Source: Bryopsis sp. KO-2023
Taxonomy: Eukaryota; Chlorophyta; Ulvophyceae; Bryopsidales; Bryopsidaceae
Direction of reading: 5' to 3'
NCBI GenBank assembly: GCA_030272585.1
Contig: BSYQ01000009.1
Coordinates: 4,154,001-4,218,000 of the forward strand
DNA length: 64,000 nucleotides
Every line of letters begins with the position of its first letter. Within the stretch, counting starts at the first letter, position 1. The notes under the pieces are model-generated. The model was given only the letters and a program-made list of their open reading frames with translations, did not search any database and was not told where the DNA came from. Made by a program: the position numbers and the translations under genes. Below are positions 1 through 11,400 of the stretch, one piece after another.

Positions 1-187
1 TATTTCATCTGATCCTTGTCCATCCATTGATCCACTTTTTCCCCCTTGATCTTTTGCAACAACAATGGTAGGCAAGAAATATGCAAAAACCTCACAAAAT
101 TCAAGTGTCCCCTACCACTGTTGAGTACTTCCATTGGGACAACAATGGTTGCACCTTGTCAGCTCTGATCTGGGGTTCCATAGTAAA
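1..187 (-). other. A1 3' non-coding region (start)
   Basis: Sequence downstream of the A1 RT-RNase H frame, nearly identical to the start of the long 3' region of A2 (below 6352) and of A3 (after 31327). No coding frame of recognisable content is present. The rest of this region and the 3' LTR fall outside the window. Confidence 0.8.
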
Positions 188-2200
188 TCATGGACGAAGC
201 GCTGTGGAACCACTGACTATTGGATGGTCCAGCGGAACTGGAAGCCTTGTCAGTGCATCCGCATTTGCGTTACTCTTCCCAGCGCGGAACTCAATCGTAA
301 AATCAAACTCTTGTAGGCGGAGTGCCCACCTCATCAGTTTCCCCGTCAGTTTGGTACCCGTCATCAACCATTGTAAGGCTCTTTGATCAGTCTGCAGCAC
401 AAATTCCGTTCCGTAGATGTATGGCCGAAATAAGGTGCAAGCCCACACCACTGCTAGGCACTCCCCTTCCACTGCAGAATAATTCCTCTCAGCAGGATTG
501 AGTCTTTTGCTGGCATAAGCCACCACATGCTCTCTCCCTTGCTCATCCTTTTGACAGAGTACTGCCCCCACAGCCTGGCTGCTCCAGTCTGTTTGCAGAA
601 TGTATGGTAGGTGTGGCTGTGGTGGAGCCAGGACTGGTTGATCGGTAATGCTTTTCTTCAGCCTCTCAAATGCTTGTTGGTGGCGTTCCCTCCATTCAAA
701 TGGCACATCCTTCTTCAACAACTCCGTCAGAGGTGCAGCGATCCTTGCATAGTCGCGCACAAATCTCCTGTAGTAAGAAGTAAGGCCCAGGAAGGACCGC
801 AAAGTAGACACATCCACCGGTGGCTCCTGCATCTCCACTGTGGCTACCTTCTTCGGGTTCATTTTGATTTCCCCTTTCCCCACGATGTGGCCCAAGTACA
901 GCAGCTCCTCGAACCCGAAGTCCGATTTCCTCGGGCTGATCCTCAGGTTGGCCTCCTTCAACCGCTGCAGCACTTCTGCCAATATCTCCTGATGCTTCTC
1001 CCAGGTTTCCGCATAGATGATGATATCATCTAGATACACGATCACTCCCTTCCAAAGCATTGGACCTAGCACCTCGTTCATCATCCTCTGGAAGGTCGCT
1101 GGGGCGTTACTGAGCCCGAAGGGCATCACCACGAACTCATAAAGCCCCTCCTGAGTGATGAATGCCGTCTTTTCTGCTGCAGCAGGACTCATCCTGACCT
1201 GCCAGTACCCCGACCGCAGATCCAGTGCGGTAAAGTATTTGGCCTCCGAAAACTGGTTGATCGCGTCCTCTATCCTTGGGAGGGGAAAGCTATCCCGGGT
1301 GGTCACCTTGTTAAGCTTGCGGTAATCGACGCAGAACCGCACCGACCCATCTGGCTTTGGGACTAGGACGATCGGTGAGGCCCATGGGGACTTCGACTTC
1401 CGCACCACTCCGTCCAGGAGCATCCTCGCCACCTCCGATTTTACCACCCGGTTCTCCGCGTAACTGAACCTGTAGGGGTTCTGCCTGATGGGGGGATGAT
1501 CTCCGGTGGGGATCTCGTGGTATAGGATGTTGGTTTGCCCGACTTGATCCGAGGACCAAGCACAGGCATCCGGGTATTGCTGCAGAAGATCCAGCAGCTC
1601 TTTTTTTTGGTGGGGGGTAAGATGGGGACTAATTTTCAGTTCTTCCAGTTTTTCTCTAAGTGACACCTTTTCTTTTCTTTCCTTTTCTGTGGCAAACGTT
1701 TTATTTTCTACATCAGAAGTCCCAAGGGGAACCACCCCTGCCCAAATCTGGTTTTCCTGCAGCTGAACTGCTGTCTGTCCCATTTCTTTCAACCCAAACT
1801 TTTCTTTTCTTTTTCCTTTTTCTTTCTTTTCTCTTCCCAATTCTTTTTCAGCTGCTTCCCCTTCCCTTGAATTTTCCCTTCTTTTCTTTTCTTCTTCCCC
1901 TTTTATCTCTTGTCTCACCAGAATTTCTGCTTCCACTGTTTTACTATGGTTCAAACACTGCATGGCCCATGAGTCTGGCCACAGACTTCTGGCCCTTTCT
2001 ACCTCTTGTGTTTGGCGTTGCATTCTCTCTTCCTGCTCCTTGATCCTCCTGCCTGCTCGACGCCACTGTTCTCGCCTACCCGCACGTTTGCCCCTCCTCC
2101 TTCTCCTCTTTCCCCTTTTATTTCTCCTCTCAGGACCGACCCACTCTCGCCACCCCTTCAGGTGTCGCCGAAGGAGGACGTCGGTGGCCGGCCCACTCAA
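188..2200 (-). CDS. pol: A1 Pol: reverse transcriptase-RNase H, no integrase
   Basis: Frame of about 670 codons. A basic, Glu/Lys-rich N-terminal third of about 200 residues precedes a Ty3/Gypsy-type RT. RT landmarks are VDYRKLN, the SGYWQV block, the MPFGLSNAPATFQ block and the YLDDII catalytic box. An RNase H region (QTDWSSQAVGAVL, then SAVEGE and a final NADALTR) ends the frame. It stops soon after RNase H and nothing resembling an HHCC finger or a DDE integrase core follows. The frame overlaps the end of gag-protease by a few bases in another register and has no ATG at its head. This fits the Gag-Pol frameshifting known from LTR elements, though the mechanism here is inferred. Confidence 0.9.
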   Translation of the reverse strand: MSGPATDVLLRRHLKGWREWVGPERRNKRGKRRRRRGKRAGRREQWRRAGRRIKEQEERMQRQTQEVERARSLWPDSWAMQCLNHSKTVEAEILVRQEIKGEEEKKRRENSREGEAAEKELGREKKEKGKRKEKFGLKEMGQTAVQLQENQIWAGVVPLGTSDVENKTFATEKERKEKVSLREKLEELKISPHLTPHQKKELLDLLQQYPDACAWSSDQVGQTNILYHEIPTGDHPPIRQNPYRFSYAENRVVKSEVARMLLDGVVRKSKSPWASPIVLVPKPDGSVRFCVDYRKLNKVTTRDSFPLPRIEDAINQFSEAKYFTALDLRSGYWQVRMSPAAAEKTAFITQEGLYEFVVMPFGLSNAPATFQRMMNEVLGPMLWKGVIVYLDDIIIYAETWEKHQEILAEVLQRLKEANLRISPRKSDFGFEELLYLGHIVGKGEIKMNPKKVATVEMQEPPVDVSTLRSFLGLTSYYRRFVRDYARIAAPLTELLKKDVPFEWRERHQQAFERLKKSITDQPVLAPPQPHLPYILQTDWSSQAVGAVLCQKDEQGREHVVAYASKRLNPAERNYSAVEGECLAVVWACTLFRPYIYGTEFVLQTDQRALQWLMTGTKLTGKLMRWALRLQEFDFTIEFRAGKSNANADALTRLPVPLDHPIVSGSTALRP

Positions 2201-3046
2201 AAATCCGAAGTGGTATAGCTTATCACCTCACTCCCTCCTTTCCCTCCGGTTGCGGCCGTTGCTGCTGGCACTCCTGCTGCAGGCACTCCTTTCGGTCTCC
2301 ATGCTTGTGCACTCTCCCGGAAGTAATCCAAAAGCTTTTTGAGCTCCTCCTTTTCTTGTTGTTTCAGTGCCTCCCGCCTCCGCATGTATTCCTCTGTTAC
2401 ACCATTCCTTCTCCCCTGTTTTCCTTCCCTTCGCAGTGTTTCCTCCAAACTCCCTTCGTTCTCTTTTTGTATTTTCAAATGGTGCCCTCTTCTTGCATCC
2501 AGTAACTCCATCTCTTGCTGGTGGAGGTGTGAGGCTGCTGCCTCACTCATCCCGTTCTCCCGACGCATGGTGTAGCACTCTTGCAGCACCCTTGCTTGGT
2601 AGTATGTAAGCCGGAGGGTCGGTGGATGTCGACTGGCGGCGTTGGGCTGGTTCAGATCATCATGAGTCGTCCTTGAGTTTGGCTGCAAAAGTTCCCCGGT
2701 AGAAGGGGGTGGTTGTGCTGGTGCAGGACTGGATTCTTCGATGTGGCGGAGGGTCTGGTAGACAGAGACGACTGCAGCAGTTGCAGGCGTTACAGAGTGG
2801 ATGAACTCGATCGGCACGCCACCCATGCGTTGTCCCGCCATGTACGGAGTGAGCTTTTTGCGCCCGTAGTCGATTTCCGCCCCCGCTTCCCCTAGCCACG
2901 GAGTCCCAATGATCAAGGAGAAGTGGCTGTTCTCCACCACATGGCACGGTACCATTTGTTTGCTCTGCCCAAGGGCGATAGGTAGGGCAGGGATGTATCC
3001 TACTGCCTGCCGAGTCTCTCCATTGCAGTCCCGGTACCTTCCCTTT
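2197..3046 (-). CDS. gag: A1 Gag-protease frame, 3' segment (downstream of insertion B)
   Basis: C-terminal part of the A1 gag-protease frame. It contains the rest of the retropepsin region (LIIGTPWL, the strand following the DTGA active site, which lies on the other side of the insertion) and a Glu/Lys-rich tail. It matches the same part of A2 (8364-9220) and A3 (28470-29315) closely. The frame is interrupted at 3046 by insertion of chromovirus B and resumes at 18500; CCTTT is duplicated on the two sides. Confidence 0.88.
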
Positions 3047-3278
3047 TGTAACGAACCCGCGAGGCCTTAGGAAAAACCTCGGTCGACACTTTTGAGGTGA
3101 CTTGAAAGAGTGATTACAAAAAGAGTTAACGTCCGTTTTATATCGTGGCCTAGAGTGCTCCGTCGACAAGGTGAATAACCTTGGGCGGTGTGGTCGAGGG
3201 TTCGATTCCCCCGGAGCACATGTGTGTGTGTTGAGTGTTTTAACCCCTAACGCTAGAGGGGTAAGAGGAAGCGTTTCA
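3047..3278 (-). repeat. B 3' LTR
   Basis: 232-bp LTR. On the minus strand it runs TGAAACGC...CGTTACA and is directly preceded by a purine tract at 3279-3291. It nearly matches the partner at 18267-18499, with differences confined to a 20-bp stretch close to the U5 end. It contains a tRNA-like block in antisense. Confidence 0.95.
3155..3219 (+). other. tRNA-like fold inside the B 3' LTR
   Basis: On the plus strand (antisense to B), GTGCTCC (3155) and GGAGCAC (3213-3219) form a perfect 7-bp acceptor-like stem. CAAGG/CCTTG encloses a 7-nt loop like an anticodon arm. GAGGG-TTCGATT-CCCCC forms a T-arm-like hairpin with one mismatch. The T-arm carries GGTTCGATTCC (3199-3209), a perfect match to the Pol III B-box consensus. 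No D arm is present and the total is only 65 nt, so this is a tRNA relic or mimic, not a normal tRNA gene. The same block is in the other LTR. Confidence 0.6.
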
Positions 3279-3291
3279 CTCCTCCCCCCTT
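3279..3291 (-). promoter_or_regulatory. B polypurine tract
   Basis: AAGGGGGGAGGAG on the minus strand immediately before the 3' LTR start TGAAACGC, the normal position of the plus-strand primer. Between it and the end of Pol (3292-3434) is a short untranslated stretch with no other feature. Confidence 0.85.
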
Positions 3292-3434
3292 ACAAGATCT
3301 AGACCCATAGATCCTTTCCACTAAGAACGAGTGTGACCCGGTAGGGTAACTAGGTAGAGGACACCATCTCTTCATCTAACCTCTCCATCCCTACTTCCCG
3401 ATAAACGTGATCAACTTCCGTTCTAGAAAAAGAT

Positions 3435-4317
3435 TTATCTTTCCCAATATTCTTGCACCCTTTCGGGAGCGTTAGCCACATTTCTTTTTGACTCCCACGT
3501 AGCCTCATGGGCCGGATAACCTTTCCATAAAATCAAATATTCAAGTTTCTTTCCTTTTCCACGGTGACGTAAAATTCTTTCCACCTCAAACTCTAATTCT
3601 CCTTCTATCTCTATTGCCTCCGGTGGCGTGATGTCCCGAGTAAATTCCATGGAGCGATTAAACGTTTTCAATTTGTCAATATGAAAAACATTATGAATTC
3701 TCCAAGTGTCGGGTAGATCGAGTTTATAAGCAACATCGCTCACCACCTTAGCGATTTTGAAGGGCCCAAGAAATCGTCGTCGAAGCTTTGTCGGTAAGGT
3801 CTTCTTGAATGCAAAGCTTAGATCCTTGGCGTTAAGACATACTTCATCTCCCACTTGATAGGTCTCATGACGCCTTTGACGATTTGCTACCCGTTGCATC
3901 CGCTCTTGCGCCTTTGCATAATTTTCCTTCGCGTCGCGTAGCTCCTTGTGCATCCTTTCAAACATCGCTTGGGCATCCTCGTTCTTGGTCTTTTCTTGTG
4001 TGGAGACTCCGGTGAGGAGTGCGTCCGGGACAAAACCTTTTTGCCCATATGCTAAGTGAAAAGGTGAGTACCCCGTGGTACTATTCACCGTGTTATTAAT
4101 CGCAAATTCCGCGATCCCCAAGTAGTCTATCCATTCCTCCGGCTTCACTTCTACATACGGTCGTAAGTAGTTCTCGATTGTTTTATTCACCACTTCCGTT
4201 TGTCCATCCGTTTGGGGATGGAAGGAGGTACTTGCCTTGTGTTCCACGCCCACCTTTGCACACAAATGCTTCCAAAAAGAGCTCATGAAGCGAGGATCAC
4301 GATCCGAGATTATTACC
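3435..4317 (-). CDS. pol: B Pol, integrase core remainder and chromodomain
   Basis: 3' end of the B pol gene, separated from the rest by the A2 insertion. It starts within the integrase core at SDRDPRF (second catalytic Asp), followed by FHPQTDGQTEVVN with the catalytic Glu, and the GPFKI region typical of Gypsy integrase C termini. The last 60 residues form a chromodomain: EFEVERILRHR, YLILWKGYPAHEATWE. Chromodomains direct chromovirus integration to marked chromatin in known families. The A2 target duplication ATTACC abuts the break. Confidence 0.93.
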
Positions 4318-4915
4318 TGTAACCACAAATTGCGTCGTCCTGACCGCTGGGGTCACCCCTGCAGCGGGAGTAACGGTTGCAGAGTCGTTCTTTGCAGAAA
4401 TGGAACGGAAGAAGTGGGGACAGCCCCTTTAAACGAAGCACTTGGGCACCCTCTCACAAGAAATGGGTAAACACGAGACCACACTCTTTCCAAAGATCTT
4501 ACAAAGACCTCGAACCCAAAGAATACAACAGAAGAAGCAAAAGTCAGAAGTCCCTCCAATACCCTAAGATCAGCCACTTAAATAGGCTCTAGACTGACTC
4601 ATCCCTGTCCCATTGATCGTCCATGATCCTAATCCCCGAGTAGACAACCCAAGCTATCAAACCCATCTGATCCTTCAAAAGTATCCCTAGTCTATTCATA
4701 CAGCACCACTTCCTAGGACTGTCCAACCTAGTCACAGCTGTAGCCAAATTGCTACCCCTAAACTGTGGCGGAACTGCCATGGCAGAACTGTCCCGGGGTG
4801 ACTGCTAGCCCTACGTAATCCGTCCGGGACTGCCTCAAGCAGCATTCCCTCCCCTGATATCACTCTAGCCCTGGAGGTGACAAAATTGGTCGAGGCGACG
4901 TGGTTTGGGGTTACA
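4318..4915 (-). repeat. A2 3' LTR (598 bp)
   Basis: Minus strand: starts TGTAACCCC at 4915 and ends ...CAATTTGTGGTTACA at 4318. It is 7 bp longer than its 5' partner, which ends at CAATTTGT directly against the primer-binding site. Its termini TGTAACC/GGTTACA are 7-bp inverted repeats. Confidence 0.95.
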
Positions 4916-4924
4916 GCTGTAACC
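4909..4924. repeat. Perfect palindrome at the A2 internal/3' LTR junction
   Basis: GGTTACAGCTGTAACC is its own reverse complement. It joins an internal GGTTACA, a 2-bp GC spacer and the LTR start TGTAACC. The same 16 bp occurs at the same place in A3 (32755-32770) and in the unrelated-bodied element C (34931-34946). On the minus strand it is preceded by AAGGGAGGAGGGGAG, the likely polypurine tract. Confidence 0.95.
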
Positions 4925-6351
4925 ACTCCCCTCCTCCCTTGACTTTTGTCCCCAAAAGTTAAACTCAACCTCCCCCACTGAACTTCTTCTGTCCCTGGTC
5001 TTTTAGTTGTTAGCTAGTTGTTCCCAGAACTTTTCCAAAAAGTAGCAACAAGAAAATCTTTCTCTTAACTGCCTGACTGGCTACTATGTCTGTAGACGTA
5101 GTGCTCAGAAACACAAAACAAGTGCCCACTGTTACTATTTTTCCACAACAAACTATCCAAGGATATCAAAATGTGAACTAACAATGTTGTTCCTCAAACA
5201 GGTCCCCCCCTTTCTTCTTAATCACAGCCATCAGCTGTTCTTTGAACCCAGCGGGACTGTTCAAAGAGCACTCGAATGTAAACCAGTGGTGCTGTACTTC
5301 AATCAGTTCCCCTTTTTTTTTTTTTTCATAGCCATCAGCTGTTCTTTCACCCCTATAGGTCAAAGTGATCGGTTTGTCCCTATTTGTCCCTTGTTTATCC
5401 CCCTTTTATTCCCCAGTTCTCTATTGAGCTCAAAAAGTATCAAAAGAAAAATCCTTTTCCCTATCGACTGACCGAATACTATTCCTGCAGAAATAGTACC
5501 CAAGAACAAAATAGAACCAAAAACAAAATAAAAACCCACCCACTGCTGCTGCAGAAATACAGCAATACCAAACAAAACAAACAATACAAAACAAAACAAA
5601 ACCAGAAAATACCATATTGTATTTCGCGATCCATCCGTACCACTAGTCAATCGGTCTCCGAATGGTATAGTCGTCCTTTCCTTAGTTGAACGCCCGGCTT
5701 CTGTAGAAGTTCTGCCACTTCATTTCTTTCCCCTTTTTCCGCTGTTCTGTTTTCTCCCAAGCTCTCAACGGTATATGCTGCCGTAGTGGATGAAGTCCCT
5801 TAGGCGCTTTCTCTCTCTCATGCTGCCGTAGCGGATATAGTTCCTTAGGCGCTTTTTTAACTCTCTCTGCAGTTATGGCACGTCTGCCACACTTGCTCTT
5901 CCTCTTTTGATATATAACTCTTGCTGCTGTGCAGCTGCTGCACTCTTCTGGCTTAATCCTCTCCCGCCGATGTGCGCATTCTGTCTGTGGATATCTCGAA
6001 CCACAGACTATCGTTGTTCCTCATTTGGCACCTGTCACCATTCTCTTTCTCTGCTCAAGTACTTGAGTGGGTGAGCATCTCCTGCTACCCTTCAATATCG
6101 TCGACTTCTTCTGTGCACTTTTGCCTCAGCTTGACTCCCAGCAGGCAAATCCTTTCTTTCCAAATATTTCATTTGATCCTTATCCATCCATTGATCCACT
6201 TTTTCCCCCTTGATCTCTTGCAACAACAATAGTAGGCAAGAAATATGCAAAAACCTCACAAAATTCAAGTGTCCCCTACCACTGTTGAGTACTTCCATTG
6301 GGACAACAATGGTTGCACCTTGTCAGCTCTGATCTGGGGTTCCATAGTAAA
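4925..6351 (-). other. A2 long 3' non-coding region
   Basis: About 1.4 kb between the RT-RNase H frame and the 3' LTR, conserved in A3 (31328-32763). No integrase, envelope or other recognisable frame is seen. It holds degenerate internal duplications, including two copies of a block with GCGCCTAAGG and CTACGGCAGCAT, and two copies around AAAGAACAGCTGATGGCT. Conservation between copies may only reflect their youth. Confidence 0.8.
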
Positions 6352-8478
6352 TCATGGACGAAGCGCTGTGGAACCACTGACTATTGGATGGTCCAGCGGA
6401 ACTGGAAGCCTTGTCAGTGCATCCGCATTTGCGTTACTCTTCCCAGCGCGGAACTCAATCGTGAAATCAAACTCTTGTAGGCGGAGTGCCCACCTCATCA
6501 GTTTCCCCGTCAGTTTGGTACCCGTCATCAACCATTGTAAGGCTCTTTGATCAGTCTGCAGCACAAATTCCGTTCCGTAGATGTATGGCCGAAATAAGGT
6601 GCAAGCCCACACCACTGCTAGGCACTCCCCTTCCACTGCAGAATAATTCCTCTCAGCAGGATTGAGTCTTTTGCTGGCATAAGCCACCACATGCTCTCTC
6701 CCTTGCTCATCCTTTTGACAGAGTACTGCCCCCACAGCCTGGCTGCTCCAGTCTGTTTGCAGAATGTATGGTAGGTGTGGCTGTGGTGGAGCCAGGACTG
6801 GTTGATCGGTAATGCTTTTCTTCAGCCTCTCAAATGCTTGTTGGTGGCGTTCCCTCCATTCAAATGGCACATCCTTCTTCAACAACTCCGTCAGAGGTGC
6901 AGCGATCCTTGCATAGTCGCGCACAAATCTCCTGTAGTAAGAAGTAAGGCCCAGGAAGGACCGCAAAGTAGACACATCCACCGGTGGCTCCTGCATCTCC
7001 ACTGTGGCTACCTTCTTCGGGTTCATTTTGATTTCCCCTTTCCCCACGATGTGGCCCAAGTACAGCAGCTCCTCAAACCCGAAGTCCGATTTCCTCGGGC
7101 TGATCCTCAGGTTGGCCTCCTTCAACCGCTGCAGCACTTCTGCCAGGATCTCCTGATGCTTTTCCCAGGTCTCCGCATAGATGATAATGTCATCCAGGTA
7201 CACGATCACCCCCTTCCACAGCATGGGTCCCAGTACCTCGTTCATCATCCTTTGGAAGGTCGCTGGGGCGTTACTGAGCCCGAAGGGCATCACTACGAAC
7301 TCATACAGCCCCTCCTGGGTAATGAAAGCCGTTTTCTCCGCGGAGGCGGTGCTCATCCTGACCTGCCAATACCCTGACCTCAAATCCAGAGCGGTAAAGA
7401 ATTTGGCCTCCGAAAATTGGTTGATCGCGTCCTCAATCCTCGGGAGGGGAAAGCTATCTCGGGTGGTCACCTTGTTAAGCTTGCGGTAATCAACGCAGAA
7501 CCGCACCGACCCATCTGGCTTTGGGACTAGAACGATCGGTGAGGCCCACGGGGACTTTGACTTCCGCACCACTCCGTCCAGGAGCATCCTCGCCACCTCC
7601 GATTTTACCACCCGGTTCTCCGCGTAACTGAACCTGTAGGGGTTCTGCCTGATGGGGGGATGATCTCCGGTGGGAATCTCGTGGTATAAGAGGTTGGTTT
7701 GCCCGACCTGATCCGAGGACCAAGCACAGGCATCGGGGTACTGCTGCAGAAGATCCAGCAGTTCCTTTCTTTGGTGGGGGGTTAGATGGGGACTAATTTT
7801 CAGTTCTTCCAATTTTTCTCTAAGTGACACCTTTTCCTCCTTTCTTTCCTTTTCTGTGGCAAACGTTTTATTTTCTACATCAGAAGTCCCAAGGGGAACC
7901 ACCCCTGCCCAAATCTGGTTTTCCTGCAGCTGAACTGCTGTCTGTCCCATTTCTTTCAACCCAAACTTTTCTTTTCTTCTTCCTTTTTCTTTCTTTTCTC
8001 TTCCCAATTCTTTTTCAGCTGCTTCCCCTTCCCTTGAATTTTCCCTTCTTTTCTTTTCTTCTTCTCCTTTTATCTCTTGTCTCACCAGAATTTCTGCTTC
8101 CACTGTTTTACTATGGTTCAAACACTGCATGGCCCATGAGTCTGGCCACAGACTTCTGGCCCTTTCTACCTCTTGTGTTTGGCGTTGCATTCTCTCTTCC
8201 TGCTCCTTGATCCTCCTGCCTGCTCGACGCCACTGTTCTCGCCTACCCGCACGTTTGCCCCTCCTCCTTCTCCTCTTTCCCCTTTTATTTCTCCTCTCAG
8301 GACCGACCCACTCTCGCCACCCCTTCAGGTGTCGCCGAAGGAGGACGTCGGTGGCCGGCCCACTTAAAAATCCGAGGAGTCGTAGCTCACCACCCTTGGT
8401 GGCGCACTCCCTCCTTTCTCTCCGGTTGCGGCCGCTGCTGGAGGCACTCCTGTTGCAGCCCCTCCTGTTGGCCTCCAT
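6352..8478 (-). CDS. pol: A2 Pol: reverse transcriptase-RNase H
   Basis: Frame of about 708 codons; the true Pol part begins near 8364 where the gag-protease frame ends, and the bases above that are overlap in another register. The content is as in A1: basic N-terminal third, Ty3-type RT with VDYRKLN, MPFGLSNAPATFQ and YLDDII, then RNase H with the NADALTR ending. There is no integrase after RNase H. It differs from the A1 and A3 products at only scattered positions. Confidence 0.92.
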   Translation of the reverse strand: MEANRRGCNRSASSSGRNRRERRECATKGGELRLLGFLSGPATDVLLRRHLKGWREWVGPERRNKRGKRRRRRGKRAGRREQWRRAGRRIKEQEERMQRQTQEVERARSLWPDSWAMQCLNHSKTVEAEILVRQEIKGEEEKKRRENSREGEAAEKELGREKKEKGRRKEKFGLKEMGQTAVQLQENQIWAGVVPLGTSDVENKTFATEKERKEEKVSLREKLEELKISPHLTPHQRKELLDLLQQYPDACAWSSDQVGQTNLLYHEIPTGDHPPIRQNPYRFSYAENRVVKSEVARMLLDGVVRKSKSPWASPIVLVPKPDGSVRFCVDYRKLNKVTTRDSFPLPRIEDAINQFSEAKFFTALDLRSGYWQVRMSTASAEKTAFITQEGLYEFVVMPFGLSNAPATFQRMMNEVLGPMLWKGVIVYLDDIIIYAETWEKHQEILAEVLQRLKEANLRISPRKSDFGFEELLYLGHIVGKGEIKMNPKKVATVEMQEPPVDVSTLRSFLGLTSYYRRFVRDYARIAAPLTELLKKDVPFEWRERHQQAFERLKKSITDQPVLAPPQPHLPYILQTDWSSQAVGAVLCQKDEQGREHVVAYASKRLNPAERNYSAVEGECLAVVWACTLFRPYIYGTEFVLQTDQRALQWLMTGTKLTGKLMRWALRLQEFDFTIEFRAGKSNANADALTRLPVPLDHPIVSGSTALRP

Positions 8479-11400
8479 GATTGTGCAGTTTCCCGGAAGT
8501 GTTCCAATAGCTTTTTGAGCTCCTCCTTTTCCTCTTGCTTCAGTGCCTCCCGCCTCCGCATGTATTCCTCTGTTACACCATTCCTTCTCCCCTGTTTTCC
8601 TTCCCTTTGCAGTGTTTCCTCCAAACTCCCTTCGTTCTCTTTTTGTATTTTCAAATGGTGCCCTCTTCTTGCATCCAGTAACTCCATCTCTTGCTGGTGG
8701 AGGTGTGAGGCTGCTGCCTCACTCATCCCGTTCTCCCGACGCATGGTGTAGCACTCTTGCAGCACCCTTGCTTGGTAGTATGTAAGCCGGAGGGTCGGTG
8801 GATGTCGACTGGCGGCGCTGGGCTGGTTCAGACCATCATGAGTCGTCCTTGAGTTTGGCTGCAAAAGTTCCCCGGTAGAAGAGGGTGGTTGGGCTGGTGC
8901 AGGACTGGATTCTTCGATGTGGCGGAGGGTCTGGTAGACAGAGACGACTGCAGCAGTTGCAGGCGTTACAGATTGGATGAACTCGATCGGCACGCCACCC
9001 ATGCGCTGTCCCGCCACGTATGGAGTGAGCCTTTTGAGCCCGTAGTCAATCTCGGTGCCGGTTTTAGCCAACCATGGAGTCCCAATGATTAGGGACAAAT
9101 GCTTGTTCTCCACTACATGGCACGATACCATTTGTTTGCATTGTCCAAGGGCAATAGGTAGAGCGGGGATGTACCCTACTGCCTGCCGAGTCTGTCCATT
9201 GCAGTCCCGGTAACGCCCTCTTGGTGCCTCCATTAGATGTGTTAATCCCGTTTGTGTTAGGAGTTTTTTGGATATCACACAGGCACTCGCTCCGGTGTCA
9301 ATGATCGCTCCTGGCACTTTGGTTTCCATCACTTTGGCTGTGGCTGTAGTAACTGCATATGAGCTTGTCTTGTCCACTTCTGCCATGGTGGTAACTGCTG
9401 GGACTTTCGCCATAGGCACCCGTAATGCCTTCAACCATGCGTCGATCAACTCCGGGTGGTGCTGACAAAGGTTTGCTACCGATACTTCTGCAGTCAGTCC
9501 TTCCACAAGCTTCTTGGCTTCCGCTGTAGTAAACATGCGCTTCTCCTGTGGCTTCACTGTTGATTTCTTGACCATCTTCTTCTTCTTTGCCATGGTATTT
9601 CTGGGCGATGGTACTTGCATCGGTCTATGCATCAATGGCGGCATCACAACTGGCTTGGATCCTTGTGGCACATCTTCTGGCTTCGGCAATCGCTTTGGAA
9701 TCTCTTCTGGCTCTTTCTTTGATTCAAGGTTTGGCTGCTCTTTCAGTTCCTCCATTACAACATCTTCTGCAGTAGTTGCTTGCGGTTCTGAGGGTATTGG
9801 GCTCGTATCCACAGGAGTCCCTCCATTGCTTCCTTGGGCACTGTCCATTGCTCCATTGTCGACATCCATAGCAGAGTACAAGATTGATGCCATGACTTCC
9901 TCTGGTTCCTTCATGGCTGCTGTCACTGGGTCGGTCTGCTCGAAATCCATAATCAACTGATCTTCCAGTTCTGCTTGGAAACTCTGCATTCGGTTGGGAC
10001 AATTTCTTCTGTAATGTCCAAGGTCTAAGCAATGCCAACACGTGACTTCGCTCATGTTTATCCGTCCACTCCTTCTCCTCCATTCACTTCCTCTGTGGTT
10101 TCCCCGGCCTCTTTCCCCATTGGTAGGTATTCGATCCACTCCAGCGTCTCCAGTAATGCCATGGCTAACCCCTGCCAGCTCGGGTTCTTCCGATTGTCGC
10201 ATATCTGCTACCCTTTCTGTCAAGGCAGAGATCATCCTCCTGAGTTCGCTATACTGCCGCCCAGATATTCTCACTTGCTGCTCCACTCCTCGAAGTCTTG
10301 AATCCGTCACAATTTTGTGATCACGCATTTCCTTCCTTAGGCTGTCAATTTGCCCATTTACTCTCTGATCCAGAACGTTCACTTCTGCCAAAACAGGCTC
10401 CAATGCGACATGCTCTTGCAGTTCTCCCATCAGTTCGGTTGCTGGGACCATCACTTCTCTCTGGGTGGGACTTGGGTCCACTTGTCTCTTCTCAACTTGT
10501 CTGGCTCTGGCACTGACTCCCTCCAAAGTATCCTCCATGGGTGCATGAAGTATGGGTGTCAACTCCCCCTGAGCTCCGTCCTTGTTCAATCGAAGTAAGG
10601 ACCCATCTGCCACGGCTGGATTGCCTGGTACTCTGTTCGCTTCGACTTGTTGCTGCCCTTGGGATGGCAAGGATGTATACTCGTCCACTGTTTCATCACA
10701 TTTCCGGCTTTGTTCCAAGGTATGGGCCACTAGTGTTGCTGGGGCATCTCCAAACCAGGCCAGCATGTCCGTTTGCAACTTCTGCCACGTCCTCAATGGG
10801 TTTGGCACTCCTTCCACAAGGGCTGGATGTCTGGATATCCAATTGTCAACCCATGACCGAGCCTCCCTGGTTGTATAGCGGACCAGTCTCTCTATCCTCT
10901 CGTCTTCGTGTGGCTGCACTGTTTGGGGTACGTTCCAGCCTAAACCCGCAGCCAGAATCCCATAGGAACGTAACCAGGTGGCCACATCTTCTGCCTCTGC
11001 ACCCGTAAATGCGGGTAAATGACTGTTAGTCAACCGATTAGGAAGTCCTTCTGTTGGATGTATCATGGCGCCGCCACTGCCTGGAGTCGGTGGACAAACT
11101 GGTGGTGGAACAGGAGGTCTTGGTGGAACGGATGGAACAACTGGACCAGGTGGCACAATTGGAGGAATCTGGGGGAGACTGGCAGCAAAGGCAAATGGGT
11201 TCAGTGGTGGATGTACTGGGGGCACAGGCTCTTCCTCGGAACTAGAGGATGTCTCCCTCTTGTCTCTTTCCCCTTCAGGTTTGTCTTCGTCGGAACTGGA
11301 ACTCGAGGGCTCGTTGGTAGCGCCTCCATTTCCTCCGTTCCCTGCAGCAACACTGCTCTCTTCTTCCTCTTCTTGTTTGACTTCTTCCTTAACCACAACT

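Noticed and set aside
3155-3219. Calling the LTR block a functional tRNA gene
   Set aside because: It lacks a D arm, is only 65 nt long and the anticodon-like loop lacks the conserved U33, so it is listed as tRNA-like only.
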